Part shown: in pieces, positions 44,474-54,070 of the stretch
Position numbering within the stretch: the first letter of the stretch is position 1
Layout: each line of letters opens with the position of its first letter
NCBI RefSeq assembly: GCF_025370875.1
Contig: NZ_JAMXFD010000002.1
Location: 194,218-258,217, forward strand
Direction of reading: 5' to 3'
DNA: 64,000 nt
Source: Laspinema palackyanum D2c
Lineage (GTDB): Bacteria; Cyanobacteriota; Cyanobacteriia; Cyanobacteriales; Laspinemataceae
The notes under the pieces: model-generated
What the model was told of the DNA's origin: nothing
Seen by the model: only the letters and a program-made list of their open reading frames with translations
The model's database searches: none
Program-made: the position numbers and the translations under genes

Positions 44474-44806
44474 TTAAGAACCGAGGGTAAAGGCAAGGAC
44501 GAATAGACTGTAAATCATGCCAATTTTAAAAGAATTGATTCCCTGGGCCAATAGCGATCGCTTCATTTGCTCGTGAATCCGATAGAAAAAATAACTATAG
44601 ACTTCGGTTAATACAATTAAAACAGCCGCTACCATCACATCTAAGTTGGCATTTTGTCCGGCGATCGTACTAATTGCCGTTCCCAGAAAATTACCCATTA
44701 AAAAGCTAATCAGCAGTACGGAGATCCGTCGCCACGGATTGCGTAAGGATTGCCTCAGTTCAGAAACGGCACCATCAAACAGACTGTTCAGACGGGTATT
44801 CTGCAT
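44474..44806 (-). CDS. ycf20: Ycf20 / DUF565 membrane protein
   Basis: 110 residues. LRNPWRRISVLLISFLMGNFLGTAISTIAGQ is the Ycf20 core (here residues about 21-50), followed by a second hydrophobic stretch VMVAAVLIVLTEVYSYFFY and a third KIGMIYSLFVLAFTLG. This is a conserved protein of cyanobacteria and plastids; in algae and plants its relatives affect non-photochemical quenching. Mechanism is not defined. It is likely in the thylakoid membrane and possibly co-transcribed with the glycerate kinase. Confidence 0.88.
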   Translation of the reverse strand: MQNTRLNSLFDGAVSELRQSLRNPWRRISVLLISFLMGNFLGTAISTIAGQNANLDVMVAAVLIVLTEVYSYFFYRIHEQMKRSLLAQGINSFKIGMIYSLFVLAFTLGS

Positions 44807-45128
44807 AGCTTATATCATTTTCAATCAAACATTGATCTCGAACCCTGACCCGTTCAGTCACAGACCCGATATCTGACCTAGGCGATCGCGCGGCACGATG
44901 GCGACCCTAAAGATGTCATCTCCCTCCCGCATTTCCATCCAGGAAGCAGTATCCCCCGGTTTGTTAGATACAATAGCATATTCCAGCCCTCTGGCTCATC
45001 TACCCCATATCCCCCACCTCCCCCATCCCGATAGCGGTCAACCAAGGACCAAGGACTAATGACCAAGGACCAAGGACCAATGACCAATGACTGTAAACCA
45101 TAACGGACCCTAGAAACACAAACAACTG
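44807..45128. other. Divergent promoter region with short tandem repeats
   Basis: It lies between ycf20 (minus) and the GT39 gene (plus). The distal 45042-45092 holds heptamer repeats. The stretch at 45000-45030 is C-rich (ACCCCATATCCCCCACCTCC-like). No gene seen. Confidence 0.5.
45042..45092. repeat. Short tandem heptamer repeats (GACCAAG / GACCAAT)
   Basis: About seven copies of the 7-bp unit with A/G variation, for example AAGGACCAAGGACTAATGAC then CAAGGACCAATGACCAATGA. This is the kind of STRR sequence frequent in filamentous cyanobacteria. Confidence 0.88.
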
Positions 45129-47039
45129 ATGAAACTTCACATAAATCGCTTTTGGGATAATGAGAGTCAAATAAGCGTACCGACTAAGTTCGCTTTACTA
45201 TTATCGATTTTGGGGCTATTAGGGATTGGATGGATTGCCTTTTTATGGAAATTAGGCAGTGTTGGGTTAGTGGATGAAACGGAACCTTTGTTTGCAGAAG
45301 CAGCCCGACAAATGGTAGTCACGGGGGATTGGATTACGCCTTATTTTAATCAAGAAACGCGATTTGATAAACCTCCGTTGATTTATTGGTTGATGGCGAT
45401 CGCCTACCAAATTTTTGGGGTCAATGAATGGGCGGTCCGTCTACCTTCCGCATTAGCGGCCATTTTTTTGATGGGTTTCGTCTTCTTTACCCTGCTTTAT
45501 TTTACCGTTCCCCACTCCTCCATTGCCTTAGAAGCTAAAGGACCGGAACAGACCCAGAATATCCCTCGAAAAGCCTGGTTTTGTGCCGGACTCGGGGGGG
45601 CGATCGCCGCTTTGAATTTTCAAACCATTGCTTGGGGAAGAATCGGCGTTTCTGATATGTTATTGAGTGCTTGCATGGGAAGCGCCCTCCTTGCATTTTT
45701 TTGGGGATATGCCAATTCCAATGTTTTCCAACATCCTGAAAATCAACTGGAACCCCCTCTGCACTCAACGGTCTTAACTCCCCATGCCTGGTATGTAATT
45801 TTTTACATTTTTATCGCCTTAGCCATTCTCGCTAAAGGACCTGTGGGAATTGTTTTACCCGGATTAATTATTGGATCTTTTGCAATTTATCTGGGAAAAG
45901 TCAAAGAATTATGGCGGGAAATTAAACCCACACGCGGTATTTTAATCATCACAATTATCGCTTTACCTTGGTATATTTTAGTCACCTTAGCCAATGGTGA
46001 AACCTATATCCAGACATTTTTTGGATATCATAATTTTGAACGCTTTACTCAGGTGGTTAACAATCATAGTGAAGCCTGGTATTTTTACTTTTTAGTCCTG
46101 TTAGCGGGATTTTCTCCTTGGTCGATTTATTTACCCATTGCCATCACCCGCTTACGCTTTTGGAAACGCAGTCGCTGGCAGAATCAACCCCGGGCTAATC
46201 ATCTGGGTTTATTGGCTGTATTTTGGTTAGGTGGTATCTTTATCTTCTTTACCATTGCCGTTACTAAACTCCCTAGTTATATTCTTCCCGCCCTCCCTGC
46301 TGCTGCCATATTAGTGGCGTTGTTTTGGAGTGAAGAGAGTTTTAAAACAGAGGGCGATCGTCAACCCAATCGCTTCAGTCTATTTGCGGGAGTTTCCGTC
46401 ATCGGTAACTTAATCTTATTCTTACTCATGGCAACTGCTATGCTCTATGTTCCCCGACTCTTAGACCCAGATCCAGCCATGCCAGAATTCCCCCGAATAT
46501 TGACCAATTCTGGTTTAATTGAACGAAGCGCTTTAATTTTAATGGCAACTGCCTTAGTGGGGGTAATTTTGGTCTTAAAACGCCAGTGGCGATGGATGAT
46601 GGCTGTTAATATGGCTGGATTTGTGGCGTTTTTCATGTTGGCAGTTATGCCGGTTTATTTTATCTTTGATAGCGAACGGCAATTGCCGGTCCGCCAATTA
46701 GCTGAAATTATTGAACAGATGAAACAACCGGAACAGCAGGTGGTGATGGTTGCCTTTGAAAAACCTAGTTTAGTCTTTTACAGTCATCAACCGATTAAAT
46801 TTTTTAGAAGGTCCACTCAGGCGCGAGCATATTTGCAAGAATTAGCGGTAAAAAATTCCAATCTACTGCCGTTTTTAGTGGTGGGATATCCGGATAAGAT
46901 TCAGGGGTTGGAAGTTGCTAATCCTGAAGAGTATCAACTGATTGCTGAACGGGGGAATTATTTGCTACTGGAAATGCCGCAACAGTTGTTTTTACCCGAG
47001 GGAATAGGAAACAAGGAGGAGGGGGAAGGGAACGACTGA
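45129..47039 (+). CDS. ArnT-like family 39 glycosyltransferase, multipass membrane protein
   Basis: 636 residues. The first extracytoplasmic loop carries LVDETEPLFAEAARQMVVTG, the catalytic Asp-Glu of GT39/ArnT-like enzymes, then RFDKPPLIYWLMAIAYQIFG. About ten to eleven membrane helices occupy residues 20-510; the C-terminal 110 residues are soluble. It transfers a sugar from a polyprenyl-phosphate carrier to a lipid or protein on the outer face of the membrane. The last codons and stop (GGAACGACTGA) fall inside a dispersed repeat, so the repeat supplies the C-terminus. Confidence 0.9.
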   Translation: MKLHINRFWDNESQISVPTKFALLLSILGLLGIGWIAFLWKLGSVGLVDETEPLFAEAARQMVVTGDWITPYFNQETRFDKPPLIYWLMAIAYQIFGVNEWAVRLPSALAAIFLMGFVFFTLLYFTVPHSSIALEAKGPEQTQNIPRKAWFCAGLGGAIAALNFQTIAWGRIGVSDMLLSACMGSALLAFFWGYANSNVFQHPENQLEPPLHSTVLTPHAWYVIFYIFIALAILAKGPVGIVLPGLIIGSFAIYLGKVKELWREIKPTRGILIITIIALPWYILVTLANGETYIQTFFGYHNFERFTQVVNNHSEAWYFYFLVLLAGFSPWSIYLPIAITRLRFWKRSRWQNQPRANHLGLLAVFWLGGIFIFFTIAVTKLPSYILPALPAAAILVALFWSEESFKTEGDRQPNRFSLFAGVSVIGNLILFLLMATAMLYVPRLLDPDPAMPEFPRILTNSGLIERSALILMATALVGVILVLKRQWRWMMAVNMAGFVAFFMLAVMPVYFIFDSERQLPVRQLAEIIEQMKQPEQQVVMVAFEKPSLVFYSHQPIKFFRRSTQARAYLQELAVKNSNLLPFLVVGYPDKIQGLEVANPEEYQLIAERGNYLLLEMPQQLFLPEGIGNKEEGEGND

Positions 47040-47159
47040 AGTCGGGAGGTTGAACGGGGGGAAGAGAACGACTGAAGTCGGGACGTTGAACTTGGATAAG
47101 AGAACGACTGAAGTCGTTACTACGAACATCGGATAACGCCTGAATGCGTTACTACGAAC
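47031..47159. repeat. Four-copy cluster of the ACGACTGAAGTCG repeat
   Basis: AACGACTGAAGTCGGGAGGTTG, AACGACTGAAGTCGGGACGTTG and AACGACTGAAGTCGTTACTACG type units at 47031, 47068 and 47104, then a degenerate unit AACGCCTGAATGCGTTACTA at about 47135. It overlaps the last codons of the GT39 gene. Confidence 0.85.
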
Positions 47160-47183
47160 TTCCCCATCTTCCCCATCTCTGAT

Positions 47184-50100
47184 TCAAATTTTCAACGATT
47201 GGTTAATGGAATCGAGTAACTCCTCCATTGATAGAGAAGGGGGTAAGAGTTGGGTGGCGATCGCCTTTAAACTGGACCGGAATTCTCCGTTGGTGGCTGC
47301 TTCGGGGGTTTCTAAGGAGCGATCGACGATTAAAATGGCGGGGCGATCGGGAAGTTGTTCCAACACTTTCAGCGCCTCCATTGGGAACTGAGGGGGGAGA
47401 GAATCCGGAACATAAATTAACAGCAAATCCACACTTTGATGTTGCAATTGCTGCCAAACTTCTGACCAAGAACGACCCATCCAACATCTAAAACCAGCGG
47501 TTTGAATATATTGAATCGAAGCTTGTAACCACTCGTGTTTGGTCGAGGTAGAATCGACGGGGAAACGGCCCGATTCCGCAGTTCCCGACCGTTTCGATAC
47601 TCCCGGGGTGACGGCTTCGTATCGGTCCGAAAACTGGCACAAAATCGAGAGATCAATGGCTAAAATTGCCGGTTTAGAACTCATTCCCACGGCGACTTCC
47701 ACCGCCTGGAATAACGCTGTGACATTGGGCCATTGAGCCTCATCCGTCTTATCGCTGCCATGAACGGGGTTGAGATAGGGAAACACCGTCAACCCGGGTA
47801 CTTGAGAGGCGGATAGAGCAATTTGGCGATCGAGGGTCACCAGGGGGACCGCAGCGAGGGCGGGATATTGGCTGAATTGTTGGATAAACAGACTGGGGTT
47901 GGGGAGGTGATGGGCGGGATCCAGCAAGATGGCGTCCAGATGCCAGACTCGGGCCAATAATTCAGCTTGTTCAAGATCATCGGCCTCTAAAACCCGATAA
48001 TGATAGGACGCTGAGGGATTTAACCCCGAGGCGAGTAGTCCGTTGAGTTGATCGCTCAACCCATTGCTGTACTCCTCGGGCGATCGCTCGTCGAGGTCCC
48101 GATATTCCGGGTCAAATGGACTCAATCGCAACACCGTCAGGGTGGTTTGTGGGGTTGCCAAACTCTCCTCGAACGGGTCCTGCTGCATTAACCCCTCTAA
48201 AGTTTTTTCCAGGGAATTTCCCTTCACAGGCAGGGTTAAAAACCCATTACACTGCGCCCGAATCGCCCGTTCCTTGTCCACCTCCGTTGCCATGACGATC
48301 GCCGGGATATGTCGGGTTTGGGGGTCAGATTTGAGCAGGGTCAGCACGTCCCAACCGGAGAGCATCGGCAAGAATAAATTCAAAAAAATAGCCCGAGGTT
48401 GTAAGCGTCGAGCCTTTTCCACCGCCTCAGTCCCTGCACGGGCGATCGCGACGTGATAACCCAACTCATTGAACCGTTCGGTCAAATCATCAATATATCG
48501 AGGGACCGCTTCCACAATTAAAATTAAGCGGTTCTTTGTGGGGGCTGTGCGTTCCGTGAGGGTCGTGGTCTGTTGCGGGGGACAAGGGGGTAACAGCAGG
48601 GTAAATTCACTCCCCACCCCTTCTTTGGAAATAAAAGTCACATCCCCCCCATGAGCACGCGCAAGGCGCTGAGTTAACGCCAATCCCAAACCCGTTCCCT
48701 CAAACTGCCTGGTCATCGGGTTTTCCAATTGTTGGAATTTTTGAAAAATCAAGTGCTGTTTTTGGGCAGGAATGCCAATCCCCGTATCCCAGACGGTGAA
48801 TGCCAGCCAGCCTTCCCAGCGATTCACTCTCAGGCCAATTTCTCCGCCATTGGCGGTGAATTTAATGGCGTTAGAGATGAGATTGTACAGCATTTGGCGC
48901 AGGCGCAATTCATCCGCCACCGGGCTCGGTAAACCGGGTTCCAGTTCCAGGGTAAAGGGGATTTCGAGTTCGGTAATGGCGGCATTGCTGCTGCTGCCAT
49001 GAACTGGGGCATCGGAGGGATGATGGGCCTGTTTGGCTTGGTCAAAGGCGCGATCGCAGACATCCGGGATGCTCACGGGTTCGAGAATCAGTTCCATCTG
49101 TCCACTCTCGATCCGGGTGAGATCCAGGATATCGTTGACCACATTCATCAAATGTCGCCCACTGGTGTAGATCATTTGAGCATAGCGAGCTTGGCGATCG
49201 GTCAGGGGGCCGAGGGTCCGTTCTTTGAGCAAACTGGATAATCCCAGAACAGCGGTGAGGGGGGTTTTGAGTTCGTGACTGATACAGGCCAGAAATTCAT
49301 CTTTGAGCCGGTTCATTTGCATCAAATCGGCATTTTTGGCCGCCAGCTCTTTGGCGACTTGCTGCTGAACCGTGACATCTTGAGCGAGAACCAACCAGAG
49401 GGATTCTGTCTGGGACCCATCCGAGGGGATGGAGGCCGAAACTGGGGGGTGATTCCCGGTGGAGTGGGGGTCCGCAAATTCTGGCCCTTGTGAAGGGTCC
49501 AAGGGGGAATCCTGCCCGGACATATTGGGCGATCGCTCTGAGAAAGCAAGACCGATCGGGATTTTCACAAACTGCCACACGCGGTCCGACCCTTTCGGTA
49601 AGGGACATAAACCCCTGCTCAGAGGGTCTGAGTCTGGGTGTTCTAAGTGGTCTGGTTCCCGATTCGAGGTCGGTTGGAATGGGGTGCGGACTTCACCGGA
49701 GGGGTCAGTCTCCGGTTCTGAGAAGGAGTCAAAGTAGGTCCGCCATGCTTGGTTGTAAATGGCCACTTTCCCCCCTGAAGTTTGCAATTTCATGGGCAAG
49801 GGAATTTCTTCTAGGAGTTCCCCCAGGGGACGAACCGCCCCAAACGGCCAAGCTTTGATCCCACTGAGGGCCTCGGGACCTCCGGACGGTTGCTCAGGGG
49901 TTCCTGGGTTCTGAGGAACGAATCTGGTATTTTGGGCGATCGCCGCGATCGCCCGGGGAAAATCCAACAACCCTAAGCATTTGCCCTCGGCATCCACCAC
50001 CACCCACGCCGGTTGCCTAGGTCGGTCCGGGTCTTGGGTTTGGAGTCTCTCCCAGAACTGAGTTAAGCTCATCCTAGCCTCCACCCTCTCCACCGAGGCG

Positions 50101-50531
50101 ACTGCTCGGGGACTCAATCCGGCCACTGCTTGCTGCCAAATGTCTAAATCATGGGCAGTCGGTGCATCGGGAACCCCTTCCCCATTCTGGCTGCCATTCC
50201 CCACGACCGAACAGAAGCGGGCTATCAAGGTGCCTAAATCCGTGTGAGGCAGGCTATTTCTCTCCTCGCTTAACCCCCAATCCGGATTCGTAGTTTCCCC
50301 TTGTAATAAATCCAGGAGCAAACAGCCCACATCGAGGACCCCTACCGGAGCTTCCGCTTCATCGAGGAGGATGAGGTGCCCAAATGCAGACATCCGCCCC
50401 GCGCTGATGCTCAAGCGATGCCACAACTCTGCTATACTTACCGTTTGCGGGCATACAGGGGTAGGGAGTGTAAATTCTTCTAAGAGTAGGGGGGTCTTTA
50501 ACATAGGGAACTGGGGATGAAGATCTTGCAA
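47184..50531 (-). CDS. Hybrid histidine kinase with degenerate receiver domains, adjacent to kaiA
   Basis: 1115 residues. N-terminal region (about 10-185) has two CBS-like alpha-beta units (tentative: LILLDEAEAPVGVLDVG, WVVVDAEGKCLGLLDF). A PAS-like part (about 225-395) holds a long low-complexity insert. HisKA has His419 in SHELKTPLTAVLGLSS; the ATPase has NLISNAIKFT, DTGIGI and GTGLGLAL. The first receiver-like domain (about 670-790) is degenerate: EA replaces the acidic pair (LIVEAVPRY) and Asn718 replaces the phospho-acceptor (FLNLFLPMLSGWD), while Lys (LPVKG) is kept. Two further receiver-like folds follow (LDAILLDPAHHLP; VDLLLIYVPDSLPP). Output domain absent. It is divergent from kaiA across about 470 bp, so a clock link is suggested but unproven. 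Confidence 0.85.
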   Translation of the reverse strand: MQDLHPQFPMLKTPLLLEEFTLPTPVCPQTVSIAELWHRLSISAGRMSAFGHLILLDEAEAPVGVLDVGCLLLDLLQGETTNPDWGLSEERNSLPHTDLGTLIARFCSVVGNGSQNGEGVPDAPTAHDLDIWQQAVAGLSPRAVASVERVEARMSLTQFWERLQTQDPDRPRQPAWVVVDAEGKCLGLLDFPRAIAAIAQNTRFVPQNPGTPEQPSGGPEALSGIKAWPFGAVRPLGELLEEIPLPMKLQTSGGKVAIYNQAWRTYFDSFSEPETDPSGEVRTPFQPTSNREPDHLEHPDSDPLSRGLCPLPKGSDRVWQFVKIPIGLAFSERSPNMSGQDSPLDPSQGPEFADPHSTGNHPPVSASIPSDGSQTESLWLVLAQDVTVQQQVAKELAAKNADLMQMNRLKDEFLACISHELKTPLTAVLGLSSLLKERTLGPLTDRQARYAQMIYTSGRHLMNVVNDILDLTRIESGQMELILEPVSIPDVCDRAFDQAKQAHHPSDAPVHGSSSNAAITELEIPFTLELEPGLPSPVADELRLRQMLYNLISNAIKFTANGGEIGLRVNRWEGWLAFTVWDTGIGIPAQKQHLIFQKFQQLENPMTRQFEGTGLGLALTQRLARAHGGDVTFISKEGVGSEFTLLLPPCPPQQTTTLTERTAPTKNRLILIVEAVPRYIDDLTERFNELGYHVAIARAGTEAVEKARRLQPRAIFLNLFLPMLSGWDVLTLLKSDPQTRHIPAIVMATEVDKERAIRAQCNGFLTLPVKGNSLEKTLEGLMQQDPFEESLATPQTTLTVLRLSPFDPEYRDLDERSPEEYSNGLSDQLNGLLASGLNPSASYHYRVLEADDLEQAELLARVWHLDAILLDPAHHLPNPSLFIQQFSQYPALAAVPLVTLDRQIALSASQVPGLTVFPYLNPVHGSDKTDEAQWPNVTALFQAVEVAVGMSSKPAILAIDLSILCQFSDRYEAVTPGVSKRSGTAESGRFPVDSTSTKHEWLQASIQYIQTAGFRCWMGRSWSEVWQQLQHQSVDLLLIYVPDSLPPQFPMEALKVLEQLPDRPAILIVDRSLETPEAATNGEFRSSLKAIATQLLPPSLSMEELLDSINQSLKI

Positions 50532-50999
50532 AATTCAGAATGGAGTGTTCAGCTAACGGTAACACCCAGCAGTGGGGGGTTGGCCTCACAGGATGCCTTT
50601 CCATCGGGCTTTTACTCTAACGCCTACAGCATCCGGGTAGCGCTCAGATCAATCGGACAAGAAAGCGGGTTTCCTAACCACCTTGGTCCTAGTTACTAGA
50701 GATTTTGTGAAAAAATCCGGTTTGTCTTCCCTCTACTGCACCAACTTCCTAGTATGTCCTGCTTTGTTGTCTAAGTCATTTGGGATAACCGATACAGAAT
50801 CACCCGGGAATCAGATGGTTGGCGTTTGGAGACAACCGCTCATGACTCCAGGTACAGATCAATTATGGATCTCAATGGGGTGTGACCCCGGGCAACCCAT
50901 TACAATTTAGGTAGAGTGTTTGTTGAATGTTTAACACAACCTTGAGCCACCAGTCATGGAGGCGGGGCAATTGAACGTTGCGGCTGCACGATTCGTCAA
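50532..50999. promoter_or_regulatory. Divergent promoter region of the hybrid kinase and kaiA
   Basis: 468 bp containing the control regions of both genes. A TCCGGTTTGTCTTCCCTCTA motif (about 50719-50738) recurs near 33248. I cannot assign -10/-35 boxes or an RpaA-type site with confidence. No gene supported. Confidence 0.5.
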
Positions 51000-51965
51000 T
51001 TGGAACATCGATTTTCTAATAACGTTTTGCAAAACAAACTGTCTATTTGTACTTTCGGGCCGTCGGATATCCTGGCGCAATCGCTCACCCAGTTTTTGGA
51101 GAGCGATCGCTATGCGCTCACTTATTTTCAGGGGGCTGATGAGTTTCTCGCCTTTGTCGAACGAGAAAAGCAACAGCTTGACTGTTTAATTTTACAAGCT
51201 CATCCCAACTTAAAGGGCCTCACCCGTCAACTCCATCGACAATCCACGCTCTTGCCTGCAGTGATTGTACATCTGGGTTCCCATCAAGCCAGTGAATCAG
51301 CCGAAGCTCCAGCTTCTGACCTTAACGACATCCTACTCACTGCCGTCAAATCCCCGGAAAATGGGGAGTTTGTCTCCTCCAAAGTGGTCTATCATACCGC
51401 TGAAAGCCACATTTCGGTACCTCAACTCCCCGAGATCGGTCGTGCTGTCGAAAAAGCGATCACCCAGTTTATTAACTTCTCCCCAGTCTCCTGGGAAAGC
51501 GATCGCACTCAACCCACCCCCAATTCATCTCCAGACACCTCCACTCAAAACTTTCTCGGCCCTCAGCAACGAATGCTCGCCGAAAAATTGAGGGAGCGAT
51601 TAGGATACCTTGGTGTGTACTACAAACGCAATCCCAAACGCTTTCTGCGGAACCTCCCTCCCGCAGAACGACAACATTTTTTAGATGAACTCCAAGCCGA
51701 ATATCGTGATATTGTTTTGAATTATTTCTCAAGCGATGGCTCCCTCAATCAAAAAATTGATGAGATGGTCAGCACCGCTTTTTTGGCTGATATTTCCGTC
51801 ACCCAGATTGTGGAAATACACATGGATTTAATGGATGATTTTTCCAAACAACTTAAACTAGAAGGGCGCAGTGAAGAAATTCTCTTAGACTACCGATTAA
51901 CTCTCATTGATATTATCGCCCATTTATGTGAAATGTATCGCCGCTCAATTCCTAGAGATGCTTAA
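51000..51965 (+). CDS. kaiA: Circadian clock protein KaiA, full-length two-domain form
   Basis: 321 residues. The frame opens with TTG at 51000; a second TTG at 51027 starts at [11 protein letters not shown]. Neither has a good ribosome binding site, so the exact start is open. The N-terminal pseudo-receiver (about 14-135; [25 protein letters not shown]) is present, unlike the short KaiA of Nostoc types. A longer linker (about 135-185) leads to the C-terminal KaiC-binding domain ([53 protein letters not shown]). KaiA promotes KaiC autophosphorylation by holding its A-loops exposed. It is longer than the S. elongatus protein by roughly 35 residues. Confidence 0.95.
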   Translation: MEHRFSNNVLQNKLSICTFGPSDILAQSLTQFLESDRYALTYFQGADEFLAFVEREKQQLDCLILQAHPNLKGLTRQLHRQSTLLPAVIVHLGSHQASESAEAPASDLNDILLTAVKSPENGEFVSSKVVYHTAESHISVPQLPEIGRAVEKAITQFINFSPVSWESDRTQPTPNSSPDTSTQNFLGPQQRMLAEKLRERLGYLGVYYKRNPKRFLRNLPPAERQHFLDELQAEYRDIVLNYFSSDGSLNQKIDEMVSTAFLADISVTQIVEIHMDLMDDFSKQLKLEGRSEEILLDYRLTLIDIIAHLCEMYRRSIPRDA

Positions 51966-52024
51966 TCGAATCTCAGTCCAAACCCCTGTTTCTCTTCTCT
52001 GCCCAATTTTTCCGAAGTGAATCC

Positions 52025-52339
52025 ATGATTAACCCCAAGAAAACCTACGTTCTCAAGCTTTACGTCGCGGGGAACACCCCCAACTCGGTGCGAGCTTTAA
52101 AAACACTCAAAGATATTTTAGAGCAAGAATTTGAAGGAGTTTATGCCCTCAAAGTGATTGATGTCTTGAAAAATCCTCAACTCGCCGAAGAGGATAAAAT
52201 CTTGGCAACCCCCACCCTCTCCAAAATCCTGCCCCCTCCCGTCCGCAAAATCATTGGAGACCTCTCGGACCGCGAAAAAGTCTTGATCGGTTTAGACCTC
52301 CTCTATGAAGAATTACGAGAAGAACGAGAATTTGAGTGA
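52025..52339 (+). CDS. kaiB: Circadian clock protein KaiB
   Basis: 104 residues, complete. [60 protein letters not shown] and [13 protein letters not shown] are classic. KaiB switches between a tetramer-forming fold and a thioredoxin-like fold that binds the KaiC CI ring and sequesters KaiA, giving the dephosphorylation phase. The acidic tail (REEREFE) is retained. It lies 59 bp after kaiA and 101 bp before kaiC. Confidence 0.98.
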   Translation: MINPKKTYVLKLYVAGNTPNSVRALKTLKDILEQEFEGVYALKVIDVLKNPQLAEEDKILATPTLSKILPPPVRKIIGDLSDREKVLIGLDLLYEELREEREFE

Positions 52340-52440
52340 AATCACTCGGTTCCCAACTATCCAAACTTCTCTCGATTAAATTATAATCCAAGGTCCATCA
52401 TCCCTCACCCCTAGCCTTCTTGTCATTTTAAACTCGCCCT

Positions 52441-54003
52441 ATGAATCTTACTAAGCCATCTGGAGAAAGCGAAGAACGTATGCCCCTTGGTGTCCATAAA
52501 ATCCGCACCATGATTGAGGGATTTGATGACATCAGTCATGGTGGAATGCCAGTGGGTAGAACGACCTTAGTCAGCGGCACCTCCGGGACCGGAAAAACAT
52601 TGTTCGCGGTCCAGTTCCTCTATAACGGTATTACCTTTTTCGAGGAACCCGGGGTCTTCGTAACCTTTGAAGAATCTCCCAGCGATATTATCAAAAACGC
52701 CTATAGTTTTGGCTGGGACCTGCAAAGCTTAATTGACCAAGGTAAACTGTTTATTCTCGATGCTTCGCCGGACCCAGAAGGACAAGATGTGGTCGGAAAT
52801 TTTGACCTTTCTGCCTTGATTGAGCGGATTCAGTATGCCATTCGCAAATACAAAGCTAAACGAGTCTCTATTGACTCTGTAACTGCCGTCTTTCAACAAT
52901 ATGATGCCGCATCGGTGGTTCGTCGGGAAATCTTCCGCTTAGTGGCCCGTCTCAAACAAGTGGGCGCAACGACCATTATGACCACGGAACGAGTCGAAGA
53001 ATATGGACCCGTGGCCCGGTTTGGAGTGGAAGAATTTGTCTCTGATAATGTGGTCATTGTTCGCAATGTCTTAGAAGGCGAACGGCGTCGCCGGACCCTG
53101 GAAATTTTGAAATTGCGCGGCACTACCCACATGAAAGGGGAATATCCTTTCACTATCACCAATGAAGGGATTAATATCTTCCCCCTCGGGGCTATGCGCC
53201 TCACCCAACGATCTTCAAATGTCCGGGTTTCTTCCGGGGTCAAAACCCTCGATACCATGTGTGGCGGTGGATTTTTCAAGGATTCGATTATTCTGGCAAC
53301 TGGCGCAACGGGCACCGGAAAAACCCTCCTGGTCAGCAAATTCTTGGAGGATGCCTGTAAGAGTGGGCAACGGGCGATGATGTTTGCCTACGAAGAATCC
53401 CGCGCTCAACTGCTCCGAAATGCTTATTCCTGGGGCATTGATTTTGAAGAACTGGAAGAGAAGGGATTGCTGAGAATTCTCTGTGCTTATCCTGAGTCGG
53501 CTGGGTTGGAAGACCACTTACAAATCATTAAAACTGATATCTCGGAATTTAAACCGGCTCGGATTGCTATTGATTCTCTATCGGCCTTAGCTCGCGGGGT
53601 CAGTAACAATGCGTTTCGTCAATTTGTGATTGGGGTAACCGGCTATGCTAAACAAGAGGAAATAACGGGATTTTTCACGAATACCACCGACCAATTCATG
53701 GGGGCGCATTCGATTACGGAATCCCATATTTCTACCATTACCGATACCATTTTGATGTTGCAGTATGTGGAAATTCGCGGGGAAATGTCCCGGGCGATTA
53801 ACGTCTTCAAAATGCGCGGTTCTTGGCATGATAAAGGGATTCGGGAATACTCGATTAGTCAGAAGGGACCGGATATTAAAGATTCGTTCCGCAATTATGA
53901 ACGGATTATCAGTGGTTCTCCGTCCCGGATTTCGGTAGATGAAAAAACGGAACTCTCCCGCATTGTCAAAGGGGTGCAGGGAAAAACTGGGGACGAACTT
54001 TAA
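52441..54003 (+). CDS. kaiC: Circadian clock core ATPase/kinase KaiC
   Basis: 520 residues with duplicated RecA-like domains. CI: Walker A GTSGTGKT with Lys52/Thr53, catalytic Glu77/Glu78. CII: GATGTGKT with Lys294/Thr295, Glu318/Glu319. Phosphorylation sites Thr426, Ser431 and Thr432 in HSITESHISTITDT have the same numbers as in S. elongatus. The C-terminal A-loop and tail (ERIISGSPSRISVDEKTEL) are intact. It forms a hexamer, hydrolyses ATP slowly in CI, and autophosphorylates in CII under KaiA and KaiB control; output is normally through SasA/CikA to RpaA, none of which is in this window. A strong terminator follows. Confidence 0.98.
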   Translation: MNLTKPSGESEERMPLGVHKIRTMIEGFDDISHGGMPVGRTTLVSGTSGTGKTLFAVQFLYNGITFFEEPGVFVTFEESPSDIIKNAYSFGWDLQSLIDQGKLFILDASPDPEGQDVVGNFDLSALIERIQYAIRKYKAKRVSIDSVTAVFQQYDAASVVRREIFRLVARLKQVGATTIMTTERVEEYGPVARFGVEEFVSDNVVIVRNVLEGERRRRTLEILKLRGTTHMKGEYPFTITNEGINIFPLGAMRLTQRSSNVRVSSGVKTLDTMCGGGFFKDSIILATGATGTGKTLLVSKFLEDACKSGQRAMMFAYEESRAQLLRNAYSWGIDFEELEEKGLLRILCAYPESAGLEDHLQIIKTDISEFKPARIAIDSLSALARGVSNNAFRQFVIGVTGYAKQEEITGFFTNTTDQFMGAHSITESHISTITDTILMLQYVEIRGEMSRAINVFKMRGSWHDKGIREYSISQKGPDIKDSFRNYERIISGSPSRISVDEKTELSRIVKGVQGKTGDEL

Positions 54004-54013
54004 GGACAGGCAT

Positions 54014-54050
54014 AAAAAAAGGGGCCAGGTTTAAACTGGCCCCCTTTTTT
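54014..54050 (+). terminator. Terminator of the kai cluster
   Basis: GGGGCCAG and CTGGCCCC pair around GTTTAAA, with an A-run before and CTTTTTT after. It lies 17 bp past the kaiC stop and, being symmetric, could also stop read-through from the tRNA gene on the other strand. Confidence 0.92.
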
Positions 54051-54070
54051 ATGAAGTGTTAATCACCCAA

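Noticed and set aside
47184-50531. Annotation of the kaiA-adjacent kinase as CikA
   Set aside because: CikA carries a GAF domain before the kinase and a single pseudo-receiver; here CBS-like and PAS-like parts and several receiver-like domains are seen.
51000-51300. KaiA as the short Nostoc-like form
   Set aside because: The pseudo-receiver half is present and continuous with the C-terminal domain.
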